From Alkalibacter saccharofermentans DSM 14828 (lineage in GTDB: Bacteria; Bacillota; Clostridia; Eubacteriales; Alkalibacteraceae): DNA of 64,000 bases. How positions within the stretch are numbered: position 1 is the stretch's first letter; every line of letters starts with the position of its first letter. Of this stretch, positions 35,024 through 43,689 are shown one piece after another. A program made the position numbers and the translations under genes. The stretch lies in assembly GCF_900128885.1 (NCBI RefSeq), contig NZ_FQTU01000006.1, positions 62,001 to 126,000 of the forward strand, written 5' to 3'. The notes beneath the pieces were generated by a model that saw nothing but the letters and a program-made list of their open reading frames with translations, was not told the origin of the DNA and did not search any database.

Positions 35024-37288
35024 TTATTTTTTTATCTTTATTAGCTCTTTATTTAGCGAATACAGAAGCTTATCATCAAATTTTTCAGGTGCCATTTCTG
35101 CTATCTGATCGATTTTCATTCCCTGAGCCATCCCAAACATCGGATGATCTTCAAATCCCGGGAAAAACCTATCCATTATCTTTTTGGTTTCAGGATTTTC
35201 AAAGAGCTCACCAAAGGAACAGTTCGTAGAGTAGAAGGCATCGCTTATTTCGATATCTTCGATTTCCACATCATCAAGATTCGGGGTCTCAAACCAATTT
35301 GCAACTACTCCACCCGATTGCTCCGGCGCTTGGTAGCTTTCATTTATGCTGTCAACTCTGTTAAACACCCCAGTGTCTGTATATTTGTTTTCACCCTCAA
35401 CAGCTACTGCCTTTATTATGTTATATCCGTCTTTTAGCTCAATGTTTTTAAATATAAAGATCTTTTCGTCTTTTTCATCAAAGGAAATCTCTACTCCGTT
35501 AAAGGCAAGGCTTACCTTGTCGCAGTTTGAATATACCTTTACATCCATCTTTCTTCCGGGTCTGTCCACGTATCTTTTGCCTGCTATATGAACGAACTTT
35601 TCTTCAGACCAATAAGCTTTGTAAAGATAGAAGGCATCTTTTTTTATCTTTCTGTCATAGGTAACTAACCCTTTGTTGTTTCTTCCCTTTACCCCGCCTT
35701 CGTCTCTTATGTTTGCTCCGAAGTCAAACATGTTCCAAACGTAAGTAGACCATAGAAAAGGCCTATCTTTAAAAATCTTCCAAACTGTCTCATGGTAGAG
35801 GGCATGGTATTCCTCGCTGTAGTCTTTTACTTTTGGGTCATCGTTGTGGTACTGGATGATCCCTTCAGACCCGTATTCTGAGATTCCAAGCTTTACTCCT
35901 GGATTTTTCTTGTGAAACTCATCAATCCATGGTCCAAAATCTTCAGTCTTTCCCGTATACCACCCGTAATATTTGTTGTAGCCCACAGTGTCGGTGATGA
36001 AGTTATACTCATCTTCATCCTCTACGAACATTACATTAGCCATGGTAGTAAGCCTAGTTGGATCCTCGGCCTTGGCAATTTCATTAAGCTCTTTTACCAC
36101 TTTTCTGACTTCCGGCCTGTCCCCACCTATTTGTATCTCGTTTTGCACACCCCAGAACATTATTGAAGGGTGGTTGAAATTTTGCCTTATGAGCTCTTTA
36201 AGCTGCAGCTTAGGGTTGATCCCTTCAGTCTCTGTTTTAGACATGATAGATATAAAGGGAATCTCTGCCCATACGATCATGCCTTCTCTGTCGCACAAAT
36301 CGTAAAAGTATTGGTTATGCTGATAGTGGGCAAGCCTTATGGAGGTTGCTCCAACCTCTTTTATAAGAGCCATGTCCTCATCCTGCTCTTTACTTGTTAT
36401 GGCCCAGCCCATGTCCTTTCTGTCCTGATGCCTTGAAACGCCGTTTAAAGGCAGATGCTTGCCATTTAAGAAAAATCCTTTTTCAGCATCCACATGAAAA
36501 TACCTAGTTCCAAATGGTATCTCCAAGCTATCTATGGTATCGTTATAAGCTGTCAAAGAGCAAACGCCTTTATACATATGAGCGTCTTTTTTACCATCCC
36601 AAAGCTTTGGTTTTTCTATCTTTATATCTAGACTCTCTGTTTTAGTCTCCTTAGGAGATAAGATGACTTCTTTTGCTCCATATATAACCTTTTGACCATC
36701 TGCGTCATTTATGTCTATCCAAATCCTTACCTTTTTGTCTTCATCGCTGTCATTTGAAATCCTAGTCCTTACCTCAAGCTCTGCAACTTCATCCGTGACA
36801 TTCTTTTGGATTATATATATCCCCTGTGAACCGTAATCCATTAAATCAAAATGAATGGGGTTTGTAATTACCAGATTTACATCTCTGTATAATCCACCGT
36901 AGAAGGTAAAGTCAGCCATTTGAGGATAAACATCGTCAAATACGGTATTGTCTACCCTAACCTCTAAATCATTCATCTCTCCAAATTTCAGAGTCTTTGT
37001 AACGTCAAATCTAAATGTAGAGTATCCTCCTCTATGCTGTCCCAAATGCCTTCCGTTGACATACACATCCGTTACGCTGTTAGATCCTTCAAATTCAAGA
37101 AAAACGCTGTTGGCTTCATCTGACTTTTCAATAAAAAAATCTTTTTTGTATATACATTCACCCTTGTAGTAATCAAAGCCATTTGCTCCGTCTATTGCAT
37201 TCCACGTATGAGGAATCGATACTTTAACAGGCTTTTGTCCTTCTCTAACAAACTCCCAACCATCATTCATTTGAATTTTTCTACGCAT
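35024..37288 (-). CDS. glycoside hydrolase family 2 (beta-galactosidase/glucuronidase type)
   Basis: The 754 residues have the sugar-binding domain (1-165), an immunoglobulin-like domain, the TIM barrel with acid/base E384 (WGVQNE) and nucleophile E471 (GISEYGSEG), and a Big4/DUF4982-like part. From about 692 comes an extra helical module (FGELFENPET ... ELIKIKK) not needed for GH2 catalysis. No signal peptide is present, so it is intracellular. It precedes the GH3 gene. With uronate genes nearby, glucuronidase or galactosidase activity is plausible but unproven. Confidence 0.85.
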   Translation of the reverse strand: MRRKIQMNDGWEFVREGQKPVKVSIPHTWNAIDGANGFDYYKGECIYKKDFFIEKSDEANSVFLEFEGSNSVTDVYVNGRHLGQHRGGYSTFRFDVTKTLKFGEMNDLEVRVDNTVFDDVYPQMADFTFYGGLYRDVNLVITNPIHFDLMDYGSQGIYIIQKNVTDEVAELEVRTRISNDSDEDKKVRIWIDINDADGQKVIYGAKEVILSPKETKTESLDIKIEKPKLWDGKKDAHMYKGVCSLTAYNDTIDSLEIPFGTRYFHVDAEKGFFLNGKHLPLNGVSRHQDRKDMGWAITSKEQDEDMALIKEVGATSIRLAHYQHNQYFYDLCDREGMIVWAEIPFISIMSKTETEGINPKLQLKELIRQNFNHPSIMFWGVQNEIQIGGDRPEVRKVVKELNEIAKAEDPTRLTTMANVMFVEDEDEYNFITDTVGYNKYYGWYTGKTEDFGPWIDEFHKKNPGVKLGISEYGSEGIIQYHNDDPKVKDYSEEYHALYHETVWKIFKDRPFLWSTYVWNMFDFGANIRDEGGVKGRNNKGLVTYDRKIKKDAFYLYKAYWSEEKFVHIAGKRYVDRPGRKMDVKVYSNCDKVSLAFNGVEISFDEKDEKIFIFKNIELKDGYNIIKAVAVEGENKYTDTGVFNRVDSINESYQAPEQSGGVVANWFETPNLDDVEIEDIEISDAFYSTNCSFGELFENPETKKIMDRFFPGFEDHPMFGMAQGMKIDQIAEMAPEKFDDKLLYSLNKELIKIKK

Positions 37289-37337
37289 TTTACCACTCCT
37301 TTGATTTTGCCGCTTATGCTTGGCATTTCCAAGGCGC

Positions 37338-37351
37338 TGTAAGCGGTTGCA
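37338..37351. promoter_or_regulatory. CcpA-type cre site
   Basis: TGTAAGCGGTTGCA matches the catabolite-responsive element consensus TGWAANCGNTNWCA at 13 of 14 positions. It lies 50 bases upstream of the GH2 start and just downstream of its -10, in the position where CcpA represses. Confidence 0.7.
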
Positions 37352-37368
37352 TCTTTTAAGGTTATTAT

Positions 37369-37398
37369 ATTATACAGAAATGAAGTTTTATCATACAA
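37369..37398 (-). promoter_or_regulatory. promoter of the GH2-GH3 operon
   Basis: On the minus strand TTGTAT (37393-37398), 18-base spacer, TATAAT (37369-37374). Confidence 0.6.
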
Positions 37399-37475
37399 TA
37401 TTGCCGCAATTAGCATTTGTATTGCATTCATGGATTATTTGTGATATTAATAAAGAAAAGAACTCAGGTGATATT

Positions 37476-38717
37476 ATGGATATTAAAGACAATAGCTTAA
37501 ACACATCCTTGCAAGGACTGGTAAATTCCCTGCATTCAGTCTCAAAAATAGATGTTCGTTTTTATGACATGGATTTTGATCTTGCCGTATTTCAAGTAGG
37601 GGGGGCAATTCCAGAAGCTCTCAGTTTAGACAACATTGACTTGGAGCACATGAAAAGATCCTTAATCTCCGAAAGAGATATCTGTTGCTACTACATAAAC
37701 TCATTTCGGTTAGAATACGTTGCTTCAGGCTACTACCACCAAGGCGCTTTGGCCGGTTTTTTAGTTGTCGGTCCATTTCTATCATTGATTCCAGATTTAA
37801 GCTTTATAAGCGATATAATATATAAGAACAAATTTCCGGTTAGCGAAAGAAATGCTCTCCGGCAGTTTTATCAATCACTATCAGTACTTAGCAACAACGA
37901 CATAAACGCTCTTTCTTATGCTGTTTCCAATATGACCGCTAAAGAAGCCTCGCCTCCCAAGGTGGCAATAGCTGATGTTTCAACGCCATTTAAAACCGTA
38001 GAAGCACTGAAGGATAAAGTGGAGGAGAATAATGCAATAGTAGAGGCTCGGTATGAACACGAAAAGCGATTCCTTGACTCAATCACCATGGGAGATTTGG
38101 ATAAAGTTAAAGATTTAAATAAAAAATCAGCAATTTTTTTCTCGATTCCGGACAGGATTCCAAACGACCCTACTCGCTCATTTAAGAACCTGCTATTTGT
38201 TTTAAACACCCTTTGCCGTACGGCTGCCAGAAAAGGGGGAGTCAATCCAATATACATTCACAACCTGTCGGAAAAGTTTGCGATCATGATTGAAAAGGCC
38301 CCAAATCTGCCTTTTTTAAAGCAGCTCTCCGAGATCATACCCATCGAATACTGCGAACTGGTACAAAGCCATTCTACTTCCGGCTACAGTCCTATTGTAA
38401 GACAAGCTATAGACTATATAAACCTAAACCTTGAAAGCAGCCTTAATTTAACCGAAATTGCCGATACCATACCGGCAAACCCTTCTCACCTATCGAGAAA
38501 GTTCAAGGCAGAAACAGGACACACCGTAACTGAATACATAAACCTGCAGAGGATTAAAGAAGCCAAGCTTCTACTTGAACAAAATGACATGTCAATTACA
38601 GACGTCGCTTTTATAGTAGGCTTTAACGATCTAAACTACTTCACCAGGGTCTTTAAAAAGATGACTCAAATTACCCCATCACAATATGCAAAGACTAAAA
38701 ACGCCACTGAAACCTAG
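37476..38717 (+). CDS. AraC-family transcriptional regulator
   Basis: From the ATG at 37476 (413 residues) there is a large N-terminal region without a recognisable cupin, an EAR-x-EKRF-LDSI segment about 190-200, and a C-terminal two-HTH AraC domain (LNLTEIADTIPANPSHLSRKF and FIVGFNDLNYFTRVFKK). A similar regulator is at 60534-61733, also divergent from sugar genes. The longer frame to 37320 lacks a ribosome binding site and would cross the cre site, so I use the ATG preceded by CAGGTGA. Divergent from GH2-GH3, which it probably controls. Confidence 0.8.
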   Translation: MDIKDNSLNTSLQGLVNSLHSVSKIDVRFYDMDFDLAVFQVGGAIPEALSLDNIDLEHMKRSLISERDICCYYINSFRLEYVASGYYHQGALAGFLVVGPFLSLIPDLSFISDIIYKNKFPVSERNALRQFYQSLSVLSNNDINALSYAVSNMTAKEASPPKVAIADVSTPFKTVEALKDKVEENNAIVEARYEHEKRFLDSITMGDLDKVKDLNKKSAIFFSIPDRIPNDPTRSFKNLLFVLNTLCRTAARKGGVNPIYIHNLSEKFAIMIEKAPNLPFLKQLSEIIPIEYCELVQSHSTSGYSPIVRQAIDYINLNLESSLNLTEIADTIPANPSHLSRKFKAETGHTVTEYINLQRIKEAKLLLEQNDMSITDVAFIVGFNDLNYFTRVFKKMTQITPSQYAKTKNATET

Positions 38718-38733
38718 TGTTCAGTGGCGTTTT
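38698..38733. terminator. bidirectional terminator inside both converging AraC gene ends
   Basis: AAAACGCCACTGAA and its complement (14 base pairs) flank an 8-base loop. The two stop codons overlap within the hairpin. Confidence 0.85.
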
Positions 38734-39601
38734 GGGGTCGGTGTTTTTTTTGGTATTCCTTAGGCGTTATCCTGTAAGCCTTTTTAAAGGCCTTTAAAAA
38801 CGAGGTATAATCGGTAAATCCGCACTCCATGCAGGCATGAGTTACCATCCACCCTTCTTTTATAAGCTCTTTGGCATGATCAAGCCTCTTTTGCATAAGA
38901 AAATTATAGATTGTAGTTCCTGTATACTCCTTAAAAAGTCTTGCTATATATCCCGGGCTCAGATATACCTGGGACGTTATGATGCTCATATCTAGTGCCG
39001 GGTCTGTAAAATTTTTATTTATATACTCTATTATCTGCCCTACCTCAGGATTTTTCATTGCAATTCTAGATCTTTTGTCCCTGTTCATGATATCTAAAAA
39101 AGTTATCATAAGCTCCATTGTATGGCACTGAAGAAGGGCTCGCCCCACTTCTTCCTTTCGCTCGCCGGCATAGAAGATCCTATCCAATAAACCCCTAAGC
39201 CTCCATCTGCTCTCTTGACTGCATTCACGAACACAGGGTTCATTTAAAAAATCAAAACGATTTGACTCTATCTTGTAATTTCCGATTATGCTCTCTATAT
39301 ATTTTGGGTCTATATGCAGCACGAATCGCTCATACTTTAAGCTCTGCTCCTCTACGATCGTGCAGTGTAAAAGACCTTTGGGCACGATGACTATGCTTCC
39401 TTTGTCCACCGGATACCTTGCACCTTCTGCAGATATGGATATCTTGCCCTCAAGCACGAACATCACCTCTATAAAATCGTGACTGTGGAGAAAGAAGCTG
39501 CCTGGCTTTTCATCAGAAAAATACAGCAAATTCAAACCTTCCTCAACGTATATTTTTGGAATTGGTTTATTGTATAATGGAAATTCTTGTGGATTATTCA
39601 T
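38714..39601 (-). CDS. AraC-family transcriptional regulator with cupin sensor
   Basis: The 295 residues comprise an N-terminal cupin (FFLHSHDFIEVMFVLEG ... VPKGLLHC) and a C-terminal AraC DNA-binding domain (LDMSIITSQVYLSPGYIARLFKEY; CGFTDYTSFLKAFKKA). It is divergent from the TRAP transporter genes, so it is the likely activator of them. Start at 39601 is preferred; a TTG at 39628 is in frame. Its promoter overlaps an IclR-type motif. Confidence 0.85.
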   Translation of the reverse strand: MNNPQEFPLYNKPIPKIYVEEGLNLLYFSDEKPGSFFLHSHDFIEVMFVLEGKISISAEGARYPVDKGSIVIVPKGLLHCTIVEEQSLKYERFVLHIDPKYIESIIGNYKIESNRFDFLNEPCVRECSQESRWRLRGLLDRIFYAGERKEEVGRALLQCHTMELMITFLDIMNRDKRSRIAMKNPEVGQIIEYINKNFTDPALDMSIITSQVYLSPGYIARLFKEYTGTTIYNFLMQKRLDHAKELIKEGWMVTHACMECGFTDYTSFLKAFKKAYRITPKEYQKKHRPQNATEH

Positions 39602-39676
39602 CTGCTTTATCCAACCTTTCAATAACAAATCTCTTCTAAGCTGGTTTTTATCCGCTTAGTTCCTTACAGCAAAATA

Positions 39677-39720
39677 ACGTTCCGTATAACAGAATATATT
39701 TTTCTTATCAAAAAGTCAAT
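39677..39720 (-). promoter_or_regulatory. AraC-gene promoter overlapped by uronate operator-like motif, copy 2
   Basis: On the minus strand TTGACT (39715-39720), 17 bases, TATTCT (39692-39697). The motif at 39677-39695 reads TTCTGTTATACGGAACGTT on the minus strand and matches copy 1 at 15 of 19 positions. It covers the -10, so a repressor bound here would silence the AraC gene. Confidence 0.55.
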
Positions 39721-39723
39721 ATA

Positions 39724-39777
39724 TGCAAGGTTCTAAGCTTTTTTTGCAATGATTCTGCTCTTGCTCCGTACTATAAT
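39724..39777 (+). promoter_or_regulatory. TRAP operon promoter with tandem activator-like half sites
   Basis: TGCAAGGTTCT (39724-39734) and TGCAATGATTCT (39745-39756) are direct repeats 21 bp apart, two helical turns, as used by AraC proteins. TATAAT is at 39772-39777, with no good -35, which fits an activator-dependent promoter. Confidence 0.5.
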
Positions 39778-39822
39778 CATAACCATGAACTCGATTACAC
39801 ATATAAAGGGGAGAAGAAGAAC

Positions 39823-40890
39823 ATGAAAATCAACAAAAAACTATTGGCAATTGGCCTTATCGGCTTAATGCTAACCGGAACATTTACAGGATGCGGTGGT
39901 TCATCTAACGACACTCAGGATAATGGAGACCAGGGTTCTTACGAGGGAAGCTACAACCTAGAAGAAGTAGAAAACAGACAAATCTCAATTGTAGACAGAA
40001 TGGGCGAAAATCACATCATGGGTCGTACTCAGATTAAATTTGCCGAAACCATTGAAGAGCTAAGCGGCGGAAAGATCACCCACGTAAAGTACCTAAGCGG
40101 TGAAATCGAAACAGGCGGAACCCATATCAGAGACATGTTCTCAGACGGCATAGTCGATTCTGCCAGAGGGCAGCTTGAACTTATGGATTACTACGGATAC
40201 AAAAAAGGAAGCGTTTTTGGACTTCCATACATGATAGCCGACAGGGATCACTTCTGGAACTTTGCTGATTCAGACCTTGGACAGGAAGTTTTAGATGACA
40301 TCAATTCTCAAGGTTGGGGACTGGTAGCATTAAGCTACATAGAAGAAGGTGCCCGTCACTTCTTTACTACAAGCGACATGGACTCTTACCACGATCTTGC
40401 AGGTAGAAAAATAAGAGTTCAACCATCAGACATTTATGTAAACCTCGTTGAAACTTTCGGTGGATCAGCTACTCCTATCGCATGGCCTGAGGTTTACGGA
40501 GCATTATCTACAGGCGTAGTAGACGGAGCAGAAAATCCTTATTCCGGATATCAGGCAAGCCTTTTAAACGAAGTCGCGCCATACATACTTGAAGACGGAC
40601 ATATATTTGCAGGCGGGTTTTTAGCAGTAAGTGAAAAGCTTTGGAACGACTTAAGCGATACTGAAAAAGAAATCTTTATGGAAGCCGCCCAAGTGGCCAG
40701 TGATTACAACAGAGAGCAAAACCAGACTGACGAAGAAAACATTAAAGCAAGACTTATAGAAGAAGGCGTCAAAATCATTGAGCTTACCGAAGAAGAAAAA
40801 GAAGAAATTTTTGAAATGGTTCAGCCAATGTATGAAAAATTTGCAGCAGACTACTTGGATTTAATCGAAGAAATCCGCGCACTTAGATAA
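39823..40890 (+). CDS. dctP: TRAP transporter substrate-binding lipoprotein
   Basis: The 355 residues have a lipoprotein signal with FTGC (C24), then a DctP fold. GRKIRVQPSDIY carries the conserved Arg that holds the carboxylate of the ligand, with VFGLPYMIADRDHFWNF and SALSTGVVDGAEN-like segments. It captures an organic acid, here most likely a hexuronate given the flanking genes. First gene of dctPQM. RBS AAGGGGAG. Confidence 0.9.
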   Translation: MKINKKLLAIGLIGLMLTGTFTGCGGSSNDTQDNGDQGSYEGSYNLEEVENRQISIVDRMGENHIMGRTQIKFAETIEELSGGKITHVKYLSGEIETGGTHIRDMFSDGIVDSARGQLELMDYYGYKKGSVFGLPYMIADRDHFWNFADSDLGQEVLDDINSQGWGLVALSYIEEGARHFFTTSDMDSYHDLAGRKIRVQPSDIYVNLVETFGGSATPIAWPEVYGALSTGVVDGAENPYSGYQASLLNEVAPYILEDGHIFAGGFLAVSEKLWNDLSDTEKEIFMEAAQVASDYNREQNQTDEENIKARLIEEGVKIIELTEEEKEEIFEMVQPMYEKFAADYLDLIEEIRALR

Positions 40891-40895
40891 TGACA

Positions 40896-40923
40896 TTGCC
40901 TTGCACCTAAAAGTGCAAGGCAA
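40896..40923 (+). terminator. hairpin between dctP and dctQ
   Basis: TTGCCTTGCAC and its complement (11 base pairs) flank CTAAAA, followed by AATTTTTG. It begins 5 bases after the dctP stop. A partial terminator or stabilising stem-loop would give more binding protein than permease. Confidence 0.65.
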
Positions 40924-40954
40924 AATTTTTGTAAATTCAACAGGAGGTTTTAGT

Positions 40955-41446
40955 ATGTCCATCGAAAAGGGAATCGATCGTCTCTTCAAAATCATAAACG
41001 TCGTATGCCGTCTCTTATTGCTCACTATCTTCATAGTTATGTGGGTGGTCGTGTTCGGTCGCTACTTACTCAACAAGACTCCTATCTGGGGGGAAGAGCT
41101 GGTTTTGCTGGCACTTGTTTGGCTTGGAATGCTAAGCGGCGCTGATGCTCTTAGAAACGACCTTCATATCAAGATTACGATCATTGACAAGTACGTATCT
41201 ACAAAGTTCTTATCCGTTCAGGAAGTAATATACGACATCTTAATTACAGCAGTGTCTGCAGCACTTCTTTACTACGCTGTTGTAGCTACTGCAAATACTA
41301 CGGACATTAATTATATGGGTCTGAAGATTTCAGAAGCCTTTGCATATGCAGCTATGCCTGCAGGCTACGGATTGTTCTTGGTCGTAAAGTTTGAAAAGTA
41401 TTATAAAAAATTTAAAAATCGTTTGAAGCACAAGGAGGCAAATTGA
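40955..41446 (+). CDS. dctQ: TRAP transporter small permease
   Basis: The 163 residues have four membrane helices and the DctQ signature LNKTPIWGEELVLLALVWLGMLSGADALRNDLHI in part. ATG at 40955 is chosen because CAGGAGG lies upstream. It binds DctM in the membrane. Stop overlaps the dctM start by one base. Confidence 0.88.
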   Translation: MSIEKGIDRLFKIINVVCRLLLLTIFIVMWVVVFGRYLLNKTPIWGEELVLLALVWLGMLSGADALRNDLHIKITIIDKYVSTKFLSVQEVIYDILITAVSAALLYYAVVATANTTDINYMGLKISEAFAYAAMPAGYGLFLVVKFEKYYKKFKNRLKHKEAN

Positions 41447-42741
41447 TGGATACTCAAACTATTGGCATATTGATGCTCTTAGGCATTTTTTTATTTTTGC
41501 TCTTCATGCGCATGGAAATCTTATTTTCGATACTGATTGCCAGCGTGTGCACCATGCTGTACTTGGAATTACCCCTATCAATAGTGATAACAAGGGGCCT
41601 TGCTACGATACGCTCTTACGGCATGCTTGCGATACCTCTATTCATCATCGCCGGAGAGGTCTTGTCTGACGGCAGCCTATCGGAAAAGATCATAGAATTT
41701 GTTGAAGCTTTGATTGGATGGGTCCGGGGAGGCATGGCCATGGTAAATATAGCTGCCAGTACTTTTTTTGGCGGAATTTCCGGTTCTCCACTGGCCGACA
41801 TATCTTCTTTGGGAACTGTGCTCATACCTATGATGAAAAAACAGGGGTATGACGAAGAATTCGCCACCAACATTACCATAACCAGTGCTCAGCAAGGACT
41901 TATGATCCCTCCAAGCCACAATATGATAATCTACGCAATGGCTGCAGGAGGCGTGGCATCGGTCAGCAAGCTTTTTCTTGCAGGCATAGTTCCCGGGCTG
42001 CTGTTGGCACTTGTCCTTATGATTTATTCTTTTTACTGTGCGATCAAAAGAGGCTATCCTAAAGGCGAACCATTTAACTTTATTAAATTGGTAAAAACCT
42101 TTTTCTCTTCTTTTTGGGGACTTATGACCTTGGTAATCATCATCGTTGGTGCCACTACAGGGGTCTTCACCGCTACTGAATCAGCTGCAATAGCTATCTT
42201 ATGGGCGCTGTTCGTAACTACATTTATCTATAGGGACATGACACCCAAGCGTTTTTGGGATCTTTTAGGCAGGTGCGTAATCACTGTCTCCAGATTGCTT
42301 ATCGTCATGGGGGTTTCTGCAAGCTTCGGCTTCATCATAGCTTTTTTAAGGGTCCCACAAATGCTTTCAGGGCTTATATATAACTTTACCGAAAACCCTG
42401 TAGTAATAATGCTTATAATCAACCTGATTTTAATACTTTTAGGAATGATCATGGACATGGGTTCAATTCTTATCATAACGACGCCGATATTCTTGCCTAT
42501 CGCCATGAGCATAGGGGTCGATCCCGTCCATTTTGGAATCATAATGATCTTCAACCTGGCTATCGGAATGATGACTCCACCTGTAGGAGGAGCTCTTATG
42601 GTAGGTCATTTGATATCCGGAGTGAAGCTGGAACGAATGTACGTAACTCTTATACCATTTTTTATAATAATGGGAGTAACCCTTATTGTAATAACATTTT
42701 TCCCTGCAATCGTCATGACATTGCCTAACTTGATTTCGTGA
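41446..42741 (+). CDS. dctM: TRAP transporter large permease
   Basis: About 431 residues and 12 helices, with the DctM features RSYGMLAIPLFIIAGEVLSDG, ASTFFGGISGSPLADISSLG and MMTPPVGGALMVG. It is the sodium-driven channel of the TRAP transporter. TGATG overlap with dctQ, AAGGAGG upstream. Confidence 0.92.
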   Translation: MDTQTIGILMLLGIFLFLLFMRMEILFSILIASVCTMLYLELPLSIVITRGLATIRSYGMLAIPLFIIAGEVLSDGSLSEKIIEFVEALIGWVRGGMAMVNIAASTFFGGISGSPLADISSLGTVLIPMMKKQGYDEEFATNITITSAQQGLMIPPSHNMIIYAMAAGGVASVSKLFLAGIVPGLLLALVLMIYSFYCAIKRGYPKGEPFNFIKLVKTFFSSFWGLMTLVIIIVGATTGVFTATESAAIAILWALFVTTFIYRDMTPKRFWDLLGRCVITVSRLLIVMGVSASFGFIIAFLRVPQMLSGLIYNFTENPVVIMLIINLILILLGMIMDMGSILIITTPIFLPIAMSIGVDPVHFGIIMIFNLAIGMMTPPVGGALMVGHLISGVKLERMYVTLIPFFIIMGVTLIVITFFPAIVMTLPNLIS

Positions 42742-42769
42742 CCATAATATTATCCTTAGGAGTGATTTA

Positions 42770-43642
42770 ATGAATAAAAAGATAGACATACATCTTCATG
42801 TGGCTTATGACGGACTGGATGGATTTTTTGAACCTTACTACTTTGCAGATGGAAAAACCATGAAACAGTACATGGAAGACAACGATATAGATCATGGATT
42901 GATTCTTTCCGGCGGAGAAAATTCCGGTCATTTCAGCCAAAACATCGACGCTTGCGCTCTAGCCCACAAATACCCTGAAACCTTTTCCTGGCTGTGCAAC
43001 ATAGATGTAACAAATCAAAAGGATCTCGTAGAGAGGCTTACCCATTATAAGGCTTTAAATGCCAAAGGCGTAGGAGAGTTTACCGCTAACTATAGGATAG
43101 ACGACCCTAAAGTCGAAGCTGTCTTGTCTGCTTGCCAAGAACTTGAGCTTCCTTTTCTCTTTCACATGAGCCCAAAGCCCGGCTTTAATTACGGAATAGT
43201 TGACAAACCTGGTCTTCCTCTCTTGGAAAAGGCATTGATAAAGTTTCCTAAGCTAACTATAGTCGGGCATTCTCAGCCCTTTTGGTATGAAATAGGGGGA
43301 GACATGCCTATGGACTATGAGACTCGAAACGAGTATCCTACCGGACAAGTAAAGCCTGGCGGCAGGCTTCCGGAGCTTTTGGAAAAATACCCAAACCTCT
43401 ATGGAGATCTATCTGCCAACAGCGGCGGAAACGCAATAATTCGAGATCCTGAGTTTGGCTATGCTTTCCTTGAAAGGTTTCAGGATCAGCTGATGTTCGG
43501 CACAGATATGGTAAATACGGATATGCACTTCCCCTTAGGAAGCTTTTTGGATGAAGCTCTGGAAAAGAGTAAAATATCCAAGGATGCTTATGAGAAGATC
43601 TGTTTTAAAAATGCTCAAAGGGTGTTTAATCTAAATTACTAA
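42770..43642 (+). CDS. amidohydrolase-family (PF04909-like) protein
   Basis: This 290-residue TIM-barrel protein has metal ligands H8 and H10 (IHLH), H132 (FHMSPKPG), H167 (VGHSQPFW) and D246 (GTDMVNTD). Amidohydrolase-2 enzymes hydrolyse lactones or amides or decarboxylate. It follows dctM by 28 bases in the same operon, so its substrate probably enters through this TRAP system; a uronic acid lactone is one guess. Not UxaC, which is a separate gene at 48540. Confidence 0.78.
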   Translation: MNKKIDIHLHVAYDGLDGFFEPYYFADGKTMKQYMEDNDIDHGLILSGGENSGHFSQNIDACALAHKYPETFSWLCNIDVTNQKDLVERLTHYKALNAKGVGEFTANYRIDDPKVEAVLSACQELELPFLFHMSPKPGFNYGIVDKPGLPLLEKALIKFPKLTIVGHSQPFWYEIGGDMPMDYETRNEYPTGQVKPGGRLPELLEKYPNLYGDLSANSGGNAIIRDPEFGYAFLERFQDQLMFGTDMVNTDMHFPLGSFLDEALEKSKISKDAYEKICFKNAQRVFNLNY

Positions 43643-43644
43643 AA

Positions 43645-43685
43645 ACTATAAAAGCGGCAATCCCCATGGATGCCGCTTTTATAGT
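43645..43685. terminator. bidirectional terminator
   Basis: ACTATAAAAGCGGCA and its complement (15 base pairs) around an 11-base loop, between the converging amidohydrolase and MFS genes. Confidence 0.85.
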
Positions 43686-43689
43686 CTAT

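Noticed and set aside
37320..37475. Longer N-terminus for the AraC gene at 37476
   Set aside because: The added 52 residues lie over the cre site and the GH2 promoter, have no ribosome binding site and no conserved features.
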